64,000 nucleotides of DNA from Aphis gossypii (GCF_020184175.1 NC_065531.1:33625213-33689212); one strand, 5' to 3'. Shown: positions 13,121 through 26,839, counted from the first letter of the stretch. The notes: a model not told the origin generated them from the sequence alone. Numbers and translations are program-made.

Positions 13121-14394
13121 ATTTCTTTTATTATTATTTATTATACACAATGACATTTTCAAAATATTTATATTAATTTTAAGCGATCTTATTGGTACGA
13201 TTCTAAGGTATGTCAAAATTTACTATTATACGCAGTTAATAAAATATAAGTAATAAAACACAATTTATTTATTACTTATTCAAACCACTCCTAGAAACAA
13301 ACATACTAATAATTATTAAATAATAATAATAATATAATTATAATAATTATTTTAGTTAGTGATTTACGTTTAATTTGGAAGAAAAATGGAAATAATCATG
13401 ATTTGTTTATAGAAAGGCAGCAGAAATAAAAAACATTTACATATTAAATTATGATTAACTCCATTACAAAATGGTTTATTTAAATAATTGCGAACATGAT
13501 GCCACATGACGGCAACAGCCAACCAAATGTATATTACACGCAAAATATTAATATATAACGCAGAGTAGAGGCTTGAGTTGACCTCGCCCTGTGTGCAACA
13601 TTAATTACCTACGAGAGCGTTATTACTAAAATTAATGCTCGTTGATTTTTTTTATTATTATCACTGGAAGTATTTCAATTTTTTCACATTGCTTGTACAT
13701 AAATAATATACAATTCCGTCAATTATGTATTTATGCATTCTTCCTCGTCGTTTTTAAAGATAGTTTTAAAATTTAAATACAATATCGATTTTCAATTTAA
13801 ATACGGAAATTCTTTCATAATTAAAATTTAAAATTTTCGTAAGGAATTTTCATTTTAAAAAAATATTATTTTATATTTGTGATTTTACAAAACATCAAAA
13901 TAGAGATATAGATATTTAGTATAAAATTAATATTTAAAACTATTTAAAAATAATAAATTTATTAAAAAAAATAGTAAAAGTGTGATGCCTGCGTGATATG
14001 TCTTAAGATATGATCATAGTTTAAAAAAACATATGTAATAAGTGTTTTGTTATTGGTGCTTTAGGTTCCATTTTAATGTACTAATAGGTACTAACCTATC
14101 TTTATAATTAATTGTTATTAATTCTTTTTTCCTATTTAATATTAATTTATATAACAGTGGCTATTAGCTTAACATTATATTATATTTTACATAATTTTAC
14201 TAAACATTAGATAATGATAAAAAAGAGACCTATAATCACTATAACAGTTGTAAATATTTATCTTATAATATGTATACTAATATGCTTTTGAAGAATGATA
14301 TGCCTTTTTCTAGTTGACAGCTAGGTACAATTATTTTGTTAGAAGTTCTCTAGTATGTTGTGCTTATTGCTTTCTTCTATATTAGATACAAGTA
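13121..14394. other. A+T-rich stretch with a small GC-richer segment
   Basis: Mostly featureless. Segment 13495-13640 is richer in G and C (words such as ccacatgacggcaacagcc and cttgagttgacctcgccc) and carries a minus-strand donor-like tag|gtaatt near 13600-13610. No coding frame could be supported. Confidence 0.45.
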
Positions 14395-14462
14395 AAAAGT
14401 GACAATCTATAATAAAACCATTTTGTATAAATAAATGGTTTTATTATAAATTGTCATTTTTT
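14395..14462. repeat. near-perfect hairpin (short inverted repeat)
   Basis: Arms 14400-14423 and 14433-14456 are reverse complements with a single mismatch across 24 bases; the loop is about 9 bases. Pairing continues outwards through A/T runs with one further mismatch. It could be a very small MITE, an extruded-cruciform replication product or a pre-miRNA-like transcript; the sequence alone does not decide. Confidence 0.8.
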
Positions 14463-15484
14463 GTTGTTGTTGCTGTAAGATGTGTCTAATTGAAGTAGGG
14501 CAGTTTTTTTGAATTGTCTGAAAATATTCCTCTTTTATATATTTAGTAAAAATATAAATATATATATAAAATGACGACTTTAGATTTATGATAATGGTTT
14601 AGATAATAAGTTAAAAACAAACTGCCATGGTTATAATGTTAAGTTTTCGAATGTATATAACGGTTAAGAGCTGTTGGTAATTGTTACAGCTTTGGTTTAT
14701 GGTACATTAAGTAAATATATTTATGTATTCGAATAAAATATCCTAGTATATTTTTGTTAAACTATCCTGGATGCGGACATCTATTGTTCACTATTTAACC
14801 TTTTGTATTTTTTTTTTATTTGAATTGATGTATTAATTGGTTTGTTCAGTTAAATATTGTATTTGTTTATTTAATTAAAGTTTAATGAAATATATTTTTT
14901 TAATTTATCAGTATACATTATATATGTTATTTTAGCTGTTAGTACGATAGTAAGTAAATCTTCATTTTCATACAATAAATATTTTCATTTAACATAATAC
15001 TATAATTTATACTTGTGTTATTTGACTAGGTAAATCTAAAAAAAAAAAAAAAAATATTAGTAATATTTAATTTGAAAATCAGGAAAGAAAAATTTGTATT
15101 AAATTAAATTCATTTACTTTTTTTAGTACTCTTTGTTTGTATGCTACATTATATTATAATATTTAACAACTATATTAAACATGAATCATGTAATATGGTT
15201 AATACTTAATAGTCTGCAATTTATGTATAATAGTATACATAGGATTGTTATCAAATCATAACTAATAAGTCATTAGTAAGAGAATAGGTTTTATCTTAAA
15301 AATCTTAAACATTTAAAACAATTAAGTAAATAACAATTACTTATTATTATTTTTTTACATATTTTTATTACAATCAAAAGTTCATAAGATAATATATTGT
15401 ATAATATAATATTGTAGTTTATTTTTTTTTCATCATACATGTATTGATTTTATAACTTAACAATAAATAGAAAGTTGTAATAAT
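14463..15484. other. A+T-rich noncoding stretch
   Basis: No gene or transposon recognised. Poly-A and poly-T tracts are common (for example 15040-15054). Confidence 0.55.
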
Positions 15485-15620
15485 CAAACATTATTTTGCA
15501 TATTTTGTGCTTTTTAAGTGCATATTTTAAACTTTTAAAGTGTTTATTTTACAATTATAAATACATATAAATCCGGTCTTTAATAATGTGTAATTAACAA
15601 GACATAATGCATATTAACTC
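15485..15620 (+). repeat. dispersed TATGCA-rich repeat, copy 2
   Basis: It shares acatataaatccggtcttta with the 3885-4380 copy (gtatataaatccgcacttta) in the same orientation, together with neighbouring ttgcatattttgtgc and aagtgcatattt words. Class unknown. Confidence 0.35.
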
Positions 15621-15892
15621 CTCAAATATAATCGGTGTTGTATATTTATTAACATAAATACAATATAAAATAATTTTCATTTAAATTTATTTTTATACCT
15701 ACTTCATTTTAATAACACTATGGTTATGACCACTCAAATCTCATATTATCCATTCATGTGATTATGCTGATAAAATATCATTATTGTATTATTGTGTTCA
15801 ATTTCATACTATATATATATCTATGTATAAATTTATATAAATTACACTTTTAAATAAGAAAATTGTAATAGTCATTACACAAGTACCTATAT

Positions 15893-16062
15893 CAAGGGTG
15901 GCCAACTTGCGGCTTGCGTTTTGTTTATAAAATCAAAATTGACTTATTATTATTATAAATTTTAATTTTTTTAGAATATATATTTATAAAAAATTATCAA
16001 ATTAAATTATATTTATTCATAAACATTTTTGGACTCTTGTCATTTTATGTTGGACACCCTTG
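15893..16062. mobile_element. short hAT-like MITE
   Basis: The left end reads caagggtggccaacttgcgg and the right end, reversed, reads caagggtgtccaac, giving terminal inverted repeats of about 14 bases with one mismatch. The terminal GGGTGGCCAACTTGCGGC word is typical of hAT/Charlie-type nonautonomous elements. The length is about 170 bp with an A+T-rich interior and no coding capacity. I could not confirm an 8-base target duplication. Confidence 0.6.
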
Positions 16063-19000
16063 AACTATGAGAATATGCGATAATTTATACATTGTCTAAG
16101 CTTAAAATACATTTTTTCAAAATATTTTTAATAAAAAAAAAACAAACAAACAAACGATAAATATTAAATAATAAGCAAACGATAATAAATTATAATATTT
16201 TAACCTGAGTTGATAATTTAAAGTTTAAAATTATAAATTTCTTAATACAAAATTAATTTATATGTGCTATATTTTGATATTATTATAAGCAATACAATAT
16301 GTACCTATTTATTTTTTAGTAGGTATATAAAAATAGATATTATTATTTGTTAATTTGGCTACAAATATTATAATTGATACAAACAATCTGTTTTAATTTT
16401 TTTTTTTTAATAGATATGCATATCAAATTCTAACATACTTTATAATGATGTAAAATTTATCATTGGTATTAATGTTATATAAACTAAGTTATATGTACAT
16501 AGTTACTTTTAAAAAAACATATTAATGTCCACATTTAAAATACATATTGGATCTATTATTCGTTTACAAATTTATATGCATATCATATCTTATAAATAAA
16601 TATGCATTTATTCATCATACAATAATAAGTACAAGTAATATTATAAATGCAAGCTCATAAATAAAAGTTAAATAAACTACCTACATTTAAAAGGAGTTTA
16701 TAAATCAATATTATTAATTTGAAATTAATTTTTTTATACATAAATAAAAAAAAAATAATAAACACCAGTTGCTCGGTTGCCTAGTGAATATACCATTTTA
16801 TTTAAATTAAAAATTGTTTTAAATACATACAGCTAAAAAACATTCCTAAATAAATTTTAATAAAACGATTTTATGTTATGTTTATTTTTTGTTATTTCTA
16901 TTAATAATTGTTAAACCAAAAACTAATACAAATGCATTATTATCGTAAAAAAACAAAATTTACTTGATATTCTACATAATATCAAGTTTGAATTAAATAT
17001 ATTTAATTAGGTAATTGAGTGGTGTATTCAAAAATATTTACACTACCAATAAGCCAATTATTTTATTATTTTTTAAAAATATTTTATATAAAATTATTTC
17101 ACTGTGTATATAGTTCACTAGATACTATACTTTAACGAACCATAATATTTGTTAGTTAAATCATGCTATGTGAATGCATTAGTGTATCTAATATTATTGA
17201 TATAATGTAACTTATACACATAATAAGAAATAGTATGAATACTAAAAAAAATTAATTCAATAAGAGCAAAGTTTTAAAATTACTTCCTCCTCTGATGAGA
17301 CTTAAATCAATAATTGGCGGATAAAGATATCAGCAGCTTTTTATTATAGTATGTATTATATAGATTACATTCCCTACCATTAGTTTATATGAACGTTCGT
17401 TTTTTTTTTGTCTTGGTAGTATTAGATGGTACCATGATTTTGTATGTCCATCAGATCGTATAACTATAACATTTTATACAACATATTATTTTTGTATTCT
17501 TAATATTGTGTTTTGCAATTTTAGCCAGTTATCATAATTTCATAATTTTTACAATAGTTTTTTATCATAATGGTATAACTCAATTTTTATATCCAATGGA
17601 ATTCATGAACTCAAAAATATTAATAAAAAATAATCATCGGTAGGTATATAAAGTATGAGCAAATTTTGGCTGATAATATTCATACACGTTATTTTCTACA
17701 AAATATTTCATAATGTTAAAGTATTATTACGTTAAGTGTGGTATATATTACACTTGTCATCATATAACTTTGGTACAAATACTTGAAATTTGTCTAACCA
17801 CTCGTAAAGCCCATTCACCCAATAGCACATTCCGTCTAATGTGTTCGTTTAGTGTATTATTATTATTATTCATAAATTACCGTTTGCAAGAAATTTATTA
17901 CTAACTGCTAAAATGAGTTTCTTGTTAACTAGATATTGCATGGTTAAAAGAAAAACAATATAATATAAGGTTTTTTTTTCATACAGATTTAAAAACATAA
18001 TTTGTACAACAATCATTGAAACAAATTAAAAATTGTAAATATTTCATACATATATTTTTAATTAAATAATAAAGTGATATCATAATAAAATAAATAATAA
18101 TAAATAAAATACTTATATAAAATCAATAAAATACTATTAAAAAAAATAAAACCATAAGATACACTTCTAGATTAAAAAAGTGATTGTCTCATAACCGTGG
18201 TTGTAGTATTTTGATTGATAATTATATTATGTAATAAAGTTATGACATCCAATTTCATTTAAATTAAAAATATAAAATTAAACTGCATAATATTATTTTA
18301 AGTGTAACATTGAAAGTATTATAATAATTTTATATTTTCTGGTAAAAGGCACTTTTATGTCTTATATCATCTGATAGAATTTTTTAGGATACTCTATATA
18401 ATAATATACTATCAACGTTTCCCTTATTTAATGCATTAATTTATACTCTTTTGTTATCTGATATTATTTTTATTTTCAATATATTTTATATGAATTCTAT
18501 AATAACCTTTAGATGTTTTTTAATAATCATAATACGTGAGTTAATAATTTATATGGACATGAAAGACAAGTTAAAAGGTATAACCCTGTAATAACAATTT
18601 GAAGGTTTTATTTATTTATTTTTTATTTTAATTTAAAAAAGTTCCTACTGATAAATTTAAAATGCTTATTATATTATATTGTTATCATTTTATTGTATTT
18701 TTTTTTCTGGTGTGTATGTATTTATTATAAATTGAATTTATTTTATGGATAAAATAACATCAAAATTGTATAGTTTAAAATAATTTTAGCTCAAGTTACA
18801 GCATATTACTAAAAATTAACGTTTATTAAATTTTCGAGTGGAAATCATTAGTATTAAATTTGGGTAGTAAATATTTTTAACGAATCTATCCCCAACAGAA
18901 TAATATTATATTATTAATAAAAAAGAATTGTCTATGCCTTTTTAAATGTATATTTTGTATGCTATTATAATATGACGTATGCATTTATAAATCGGTGTTG

Positions 19001-20399
19001 TTTTTTTGTTAGAACAATTTTACATTTTTACAAGTGTTGCAATAATGTATAATTTTATTGGAAAAATCATTTACAAACAATTAAACAACGTACAAAAATA
19101 TAAATACATAGCTATTTTATTTCTCTAAATTGGATTATTCCAAAAATCAATAGGTCAATATTCTGATGGATCTATTATTATAACTGTCAATCTTAAAATT
19201 GTTCAAGTGCTATAGACTACGTAAATATATATCATTCAGTGGACTTACCGTCGAACAAAGCGTTCATTCCATCCTAAATACGTATGCTGGCTGAATACAA
19301 AATGTATTGTTAAACGACTTTATTTTAGCAACGAAAGAACCGTTAGAACGAATTCATTGGTTTTTGAGACGACCAAACAACAATAAAATGGCAATCATCA
19401 CCTCACCATACATGTAGCGTTACTAATGATGGTTTGCTTGAAATTGTTTAAAAATGTATTAAAGTACAAAGATTTAAAAAATCAACAATCTTCATATTTA
19501 AAGCAAGTGTATACACGAGATGCTCAAAAACATTCACTTTTGTTCTTGTTAACTTATCTTGTGTAAAAATAACAATGTATTTAAACAATATTATATCTAT
19601 ATTTTAAATTTAAAATAATATATACGGTTTGAAATTTTCATATTAAAATTGAAGAATAAAGGAAATAGGTTAATATTGAACAGCATATTCTATAGTTAAT
19701 GATATAAATTACCACTACATAATTTAATAATCCTCTAAATTAATTATTATTGTGAAATTATGATTTTATGATCATGCTGAAACTTGACACAATATTGTTG
19801 TAAGACTATATTATATATATATTCCGTCTATTGGCTATGAAAAGCAAATCTAATTCGAGCTTTTGCAAAGGTTATTTATAACTTTAAATATTAAAAACTT
19901 ATTCATAAAATAAATACTAAACGTGATTATTTAATATGTATGTATTATATATACCTAATGTATTAATACAATGAAATAGTACTAATGTTTAAAAATCTAT
20001 TAATTTATAGAAAAATTAATTTCGATGCAAAATATTATCGAAACACGAATGACAAATAAATAATCGATGGTAGTAATAATAAGTTAGGTATATTATAATT
20101 AAATAAATCACTTCGATCAAATTATCAAATGTTTAAGTTATAAAAACCTATTTAATTATAATACAATTAAATACTTACATAAACTATAATACTATAATGA
20201 TTTATAGTTTTAACTTAATTTCTTATTTACTAACAATATTGGTGTCCGCGGCCGCCTTAACACATAAAATACGTTAATGCGTTGTGACAAGATATAATTA
20301 TAAATATGTATGCTTTGTTATGTCTACTTATGCAGTTTTAATATAGAATATTTATTATAATTTTGGTTATGTTACCATGAGATGTAAATACAAAAGATA
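16063..20399. other. A+T-rich noncoding stretch
   Basis: No gene supported. Two small less A+T-rich patches are 17760-17830 and 19240-19440. The latter has a minus-strand ATG followed by a strong donor (see findings). The 63-codon frame at 17713-17904 shows no domain. Confidence 0.5.
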
Positions 20400-20484
20400 T
20401 TCGAAAAAAATTGGTAAGGGTTTCCGCGATATCTAAATATTTTTCATCAAAAGTTCATGATCTACAAAAGGTTAAGAACCACTG
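20400..20484 (-). mobile_element. hAT-like transposon end
   Basis: Read on the minus strand, it starts cagtggttcttaacctttt, followed by agatcatgaacttttg and then atatcgcggaaacccttacc. This order is a standard hAT terminal region. The other end was not identified. The GC-rich word tccgcggccgcc near 20246 may belong to the same remnant. Confidence 0.6.
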
Positions 20485-23439
20485 TACTAAAAGTACTAAG
20501 TATACACGGATAGCATTATTTCATAGTATCTACTATCTACCCATATCATTAATATATTATAATTATCAAATTACTGAAACAAATTATAATGATACATTCA
20601 TCCTTATACAGTTACAAATTGTAATTCAAATATTATAAAGTAAGTTTAAACATAATATAGTTCACATTTCCATTCGTGTATACAATATCTTATTTTTAAG
20701 TGTATTTTAAATATTTTTCTTTCTTTTAATCTTGAATAACTAGTTCATATTAAATGTATGTAATATAAAATATTAATAATTTGATTTCTAGAAAAAAATT
20801 AATGAATCTAATAAGTAATAACTCGAAGGTTTAGTTAAATAATAAACAAACATGGATCTAATAATATATTAACCTGAAAAGTTTCAAGCAAACTGTGTTT
20901 AGTTTAGAACATATTATTCTAATACAATTATTTATCAACCAACACCCATTATCGGCTCGCGGCTGTCCGATCTAACTTCTATTATTTTGTCTCACTTTTT
21001 TTTTTTTTAATATGGAAAAATGGAACTCTTCGTGCATCAACAAAGATATATATATATATATTTTGTTTAATTAAAATAAATTTAGTCAAAACTAAATTGG
21101 AATGACTAAATTTAAGAAAATATGTTTATAGGAAGGCTTTACAATTTAGGGTAGATTAAAAATATAGATAATGTGGGAGTAGCAAAATTAATTTTTGTAT
21201 TAAAATTACTTTTATCGCTATATATTAATTCAATTTTAATGGTCGGATTTAAAAAAAAATAGTTTTTAGAGACGTCATTATACTAACATAAAACAGCAGA
21301 ACAGTACTTAATTTCTTAAAAAATAATTTGAATAACCTATTCAAGATTAAAAATTAACTATTTATTATTTATTATGTTTCCTCTATGTATAAAAACAAAA
21401 CATAGAACCAAAAATATTTTATCTATTACGCTAAAAAAGACTTTGCTTTTATATTGAGTTAAAAATATAAAATAAATATTATAAAATTCGGTAAATTCGG
21501 TTATTTTATATTTATTGTGCTATTTATAATATATTTAGTTAATGCATTATTAATATTTTAATATTTCTACATTTTTAGGTACTTTTTAAATATTTTTTTA
21601 TTATATTTTTAAAAAATGCATGACATATAAATATAACACATTTAATATTATTATAAGCTTCCTTGACACGAGATACTCTTCGAATTTCTAATTATGCATT
21701 TAACTAATTAGTTTTTATCGTAAAAATGTGGATTAAAAAGGAATATTAAATGCTTAAACTTCTGAATTATGATTATGAAGTTTGTTGATGAGTTTTAAAT
21801 TTCAATATTTACATAAAAAATAATAATTTTCGTATTCGAAAAAAAGATAAATCTATCATAACAGTGTCGTTTAACATTCACCTTAATTTTGCTCAACATA
21901 AACTAAAAAAAAATTAAAAACAAGTATTACATTTAAAATTTGAAAAAAATGTTTTACGAATGATTTGACTTTATCTAGTGGTAAATTACAAGGGAAAAAT
22001 TAATTTTTAAAATAAAACTTAAACAAAAAAAATAAAGTAATTAAATTAATTAAAGTACTAATATATGTCGTCATATATCACCCAACAAATAATATGTGTT
22101 ACCTATGTAAACAAATCTATGAATGTAATTATTAATTACAAATACGATTATAAGAATTTAAGTCAATTTAATTAATATTTGTATCCATAAGTTGTGTATG
22201 AAATTTAAGTTTTAGTTTACCAACATGTGACTGTCTTTTAAAAAAATATAATTTTAGAGTAGAATGTCATCATCACGTTGAGGAAAACAATAAAACATCA
22301 TCAAAATGGTGTTGGGGATTTGGATTAAAAAAAAAACCAATTAAAAATGCAAACAATACAAAAGTTTGAGTTAAGTATTAAAATAAAATAACGCTTTAAA
22401 AATTGTTTACTTCAGTAATAATAATCTGAAAGTTCCAGTTGAGTCTGTCTATCTCACGCGTAAAAAAATTGGGTTTGCACTTCCAAAACTCCAAAGTCTC
22501 AGTGCAGTGTAATGAACCCATTATCCATTAAACCGTTTATAAGGGGCTTTATCTAAATACTTTTACGAGTTTTTTTTTTATACTTTAATTTTCAACCTAT
22601 TTTTAAGCCATTCTTTTCTGTTAATAATATTACAATGCTTTTGGTTTAAAAAAAAAAATTGAAATTCACCAATGGCAATTCTTATAAATGAACTAAAATA
22701 ATAATTCTTTGCAGTAAATAAAACATTTTGCATCTTCTGTGTAGGTAACATACTAATGTGATATTTTATAACAATAATACCATATAATAACTCCCTTAAT
22801 AGATAACCAATATATTAATTAATATGTTACTAATTATACAACAATTGTTTTTTTCTGAAAGTTTATTTATACTATTATTACGATTATAATAGTATCTGAT
22901 TATTAATTATTTATCGTTTTGACTATATATATTTTTAGGAGACAAAGGTTTAATTTTTTAAAATTAAATGGAAAAATTGAAAAAAAATATAACGCTTTAG
23001 TATTTTATTGAGTGTATGATTTATTGTTAGTAAATAGTTTACAAAAAATATACATTGGAATAATATTATAACGGTCTAGTTTTGTTTTTCTTAAACTAGT
23101 GTTGCAGTGTACATCTAAATATATCAGATAATTTCTAAGTTATACTCTTATACTCGTATGTTGTTAAAATTATTGTGTGTAGCTATGGGCTTATAAATAA
23201 GTTTAAGCTACATTTGCACCAATAATATGGTGGCAACTACAGCAATGGCTTTTTCTGTGACACTAAAATTATATATAATAAATGATATTTAACATTTTAT
23301 ATGTATGTATGGTGCTTACACTATACACAGTTCATTAATTGTATTTTAATATTTTTAAATTTGTTGATAATTTAACTAATAAAACTACTAATACTTATTT
23401 TTTGTTATTAGAAGCATCTCGTCAATAATAAATGATATA
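20485..23439. other. A+T-rich noncoding stretch
   Basis: No gene recognised. Segment 22435-22560 is less A+T-rich and contains no open frame of interest. The remainder is poly-A/poly-T and TA-rich DNA, with a (TA)n run near 21045-21060. Confidence 0.55.
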
Positions 23440-24130
23440 ATTTTGTCTCTAATACCACAATATCATACTTTCTTCGGGACGCATATTATATATATGTATA
23501 CACACACAGAGTTCATTTGGGCTTTGTAACTTCGACAATATATTGCTATAATAATATAATCACGGGGCTTAGTCCACTTTGGTATCTACTCGGTCAGATG
23601 CAGTGTAACAATAATAATAATAATAATAATCTACCATTGGTCAGAAACAAAGAGGTGATGGCGTATATTGTATACGAGTACGCATTACCATGATAATTGC
23701 ATCTATACATTTTGCTGTACCCCCATGACAGTAGTTAAACAACTATAGGGTGTGCCTATTTAATTTTTTTTCATGTAATGCTAAGGCTAACCCGCACGAT
23801 TAAAAAAAATTAAAATTACCATGTTAGTTGCGATTTGCAATAGCTGCTGCTTATATTATTAACATATTTATTAAAACGAAGGCAATATGCATTCGATAAC
23901 AGTCGGGTACACGATAAAGAGTATTAAGTATTACAAGGAATAATTACGCCCAAAGGATCATGTTATTTAGTTATTATCACGTTGCATTCACTATCGGCGT
24001 TGTTAAGGTAGGATACGTGGCTATGTGGAGCTTGTCATTGCCGTATCGCGCACATCGGTATAATAAATCATTACAACGCGCGTAAATCATTTTGTCGGTG
24101 AAATGTAGCTTACGTTCAAGTTGAAAAACT
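23440..24130. promoter_or_regulatory. GC-richer block, possible regulatory or conserved noncoding DNA
   Basis: For about 700 bases the base composition shifts toward G+C, with CpG words such as cgtatcgcgcacatcgg and acaacgcgcgtaaatc, but no frame of exon quality, splice pair or transposon motif was seen. An (AAT)n array sits at 23608-23630. It lies 2.6 kb upstream of the first visible Ig exon. A promoter, enhancer or foreign insertion are all possible. Confidence 0.25.
23608..23630. repeat. (AAT)n microsatellite
   Basis: About seven and a half perfect units, read directly. Confidence 0.9.
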
Positions 24131-26704
24131 ACAATTTAATGAACGTGTCATACAAACAAGCTGTATAATAATCCTATTATTAAACTTTTACTAGTCTACT
24201 TCTGCTGAGAATACTAATTGCCAGTATAGGTAGGTACTGGTGATAAACATATTAATTAAAATTTGTGGTTTATATGGTAATTTTATTTCCAGGATAAAAT
24301 ATGATTTCATCACATGTAAATACTATATAGTATTTAACTAAATGTTTCTATGCATCATTTAGATGCTTAGATACACACAATAGAATGTTTGAAATTAACT
24401 AACTTCTATTTAATTATACCGAAAATAACGGAAAGGATAAACACTCAATAATAAACGGAATTATAATAAAAATTTACACAAATAACTAATTCATATTATG
24501 TCGTTATAATATTTTAGTACAATTAAGAATCGTATAGTTACTATTTTTAAGAAATAGCAAATATGCAACCTTTAATTAAAGGCCAAGGGAAAAAAATGTA
24601 TACAAGCTACTTAAATTCCACTGATAAATTATGCAATTCAAGTACCTATCAGTATGTTAAAATACCATAATAATAAAATATTATGTTCTATGAAGTAATA
24701 CGTTTGTTTTATTAAACATAGTTCCATAAATAATATATTAAACATTTAAATAATAATCAAACATAAAATAACACATATTATAATGAATACATTTTTGTTC
24801 TTAATTAATAATTGAGGATTACCTTTAAGTTAAAATACATAATGATATTTATTTTTAAATAGATATATATATACAAAAAAACATCCACCTTATAAAAAAT
24901 ATTATGTATTTTATTTAGCTCTACTAAAAAGTACTTATTTTTATAAACTTGCTTATGATTAAAATAATATTTATAAAATTAAATTTTGTCCTAGGGGCTA
25001 GGACACCATAAGCATCTACTCCATAACTAATATCTAACCTATTTAATTATTTGGCTTAAAGCTTTATGATATTAATAATAAAATAAATGGTTTCTCTACT
25101 CTAATTAAAAAATCATTAAAATACGAATATGACATGCTAGGACTTATAAATATTCATTATTAATTTTGTAGTGTTAGGGGTGATATAGACGTGGGATGGA
25201 TAAATATTATACCATTAACTGAATTTAATTGTATTGTTCAATGTCATTCAATCTGGTAAATTATATACGGTAACGAATAATTAACCACGACATTTTCTCT
25301 CGTGATTTTTACTAAAAATATTTCGGTCGCAATATCCTATGTAAAAATAATTAAAATGTATAAAACATTTAAAAATCGTGAAGTATAGATGATGTATATA
25401 GCAAAAACTGTACTTCGAGCTTTCAGCTTTCAAGGTTATTTCTAATAGAAAATTGGATATAACCAATACTTCTAAGTGGTTGAAATTCAAAATTTCTTCT
25501 CATCCTCTAAATAATCAAGTGAAACAAAAAAAAAAAAAAAAAATGTGGAAAAGAGGAGTTTTGACGCTAACTAATTTTTAACAAAATTAATTCTATTTTT
25601 TTGGCTATTTTTGATTTTTATTTAGTTTTTATAAATATTAATAAAAAAGTTTACAAAAGGTAAAAATATGATTTTTTTTTTTTTATAGATATTTGAAGTT
25701 CAAATTTGAAAAAAATCTGATATTTAAATGAAAAATAAAAATAATGCTATAAGTTATTTAACTTTTGCTGTATAATATTATAATTATATTTGATAAACAC
25801 AATATCACAGTTACATTTTGAAAATATCTAGATTAATAATTATAATATGGTATTGTCTATTTGAAGATGTATAGTGTATACCGTATTAGTAATGGAAAAA
25901 AAAATATTATAATATTATATTCATACGATAATAGTCTGATAAACTGTCTCCGATCAGAATCGTTTTTTATATATAATTATTTATCATTGAATTCAGATAC
26001 AGTAACATCGATTACATTATTCGACTGAATAATGACGAGGTACACTCAACTCCGACTGTAGAATAAGGTTATTACCTGTTTTTTTTCTTTTTTTTTTATG
26101 AAAACTTATGGAGTGAAACTTATATTTAACAAATTCTTACGGGGAACAAAATAAGTTTGTATTATAGAGGAATTTGTTAAATATTATATTAACACATGAT
26201 TAACCACGAAAGTCAGGATTCTCAAATATAATTCATTAAATAAAAAATGGAAGATCGTTGTATGGAAGTTTCACTGTATTTTAATTTCATATTCTAAAAT
26301 AGAATATTTTTTTTTAAAAGTTTCAATTTATAAAATTAGATCTTTGAACAAAAGAGTAGATTCTTAATAAAAACTTAAACTAACTCTAATAATTTGTTTA
26401 AAAAAAGTTTCAGACAATTTTGGTCAGATCATCAAATTATTAAAATACTTACTTTTAAATTTTTGAATTCTCAGAAAAAAACACTATGCTTTGGAATATG
26501 AAATCAAAAAATATATGATTTTACTCAAAAAATAAAAAAATAATACATAAAAATAAAAATAATAAAAAAATTTTTTCAACTAAAATGTTATTTAGTAATA
26601 ATATTTTTAAATTGTTTAAAAATAAATAATATTTCTATAAACTTTAAGTCTTTATAAGAAAATAAGTGTTAATATAACGTTTTTCATGGTTTTGTATATT
26701 ACAG
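24131..26704. other. intron-like A+T-rich stretch before the Ig exons
   Basis: Nothing coding is recognised. It ends in the splice acceptor (tattacag) of the Ig-gene exon at 26705, so it is read as intron of that gene. It contains a perfect 7-base-stem palindrome at 24988-25004. Confidence 0.6.
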
Positions 26705-26839
26705 GTTGGCACAGGCACTGGTATCATGACACATTATTTCAACTTGTTCGTGATTGTACCTACCGCTGTAATATCAGGTAGCGATGAATATCACACACCC
26801 GAAGGAAATTCAATAGTATTGTGTTGTAAAATCGAAAAT
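26705..26839 (+). CDS. dpr: dpr-family Ig cell-surface protein, internal exon (Ig2 N-terminal part)
   Basis: Internal exon of 45 codons, bounded by tattacag|gtt and aat|gtaagt, phase 0 at both ends. It opens with VGTGTGIMTHYFNLFVIVP. In dpr proteins the matching segment is the linker after the last cysteine of Ig domain 1 (the YECQVSTTP region) and the first strand of Ig domain 2. It ends EGNSIVLCCKIEN, the B strand with its cysteine at residue 40 or 41 of the visible protein. Two adjacent cysteines here are unusual, since one is enough for the Ig disulphide. Dpr proteins are insect neuronal surface proteins with two Ig domains that bind DIP partners in synaptic matching. The exons for the signal peptide and Ig domain 1 were not found upstream, so the gene is partial in this window. 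The family is secure; the paralogue is not resolved. Confidence 0.85.

Noticed and set aside
20245..20258. GC-rich word with a NotI-type site, considered as a cloning-vector junction
   Set aside because: No vector sequence follows on either side; it more likely belongs to the nearby hAT remnant.
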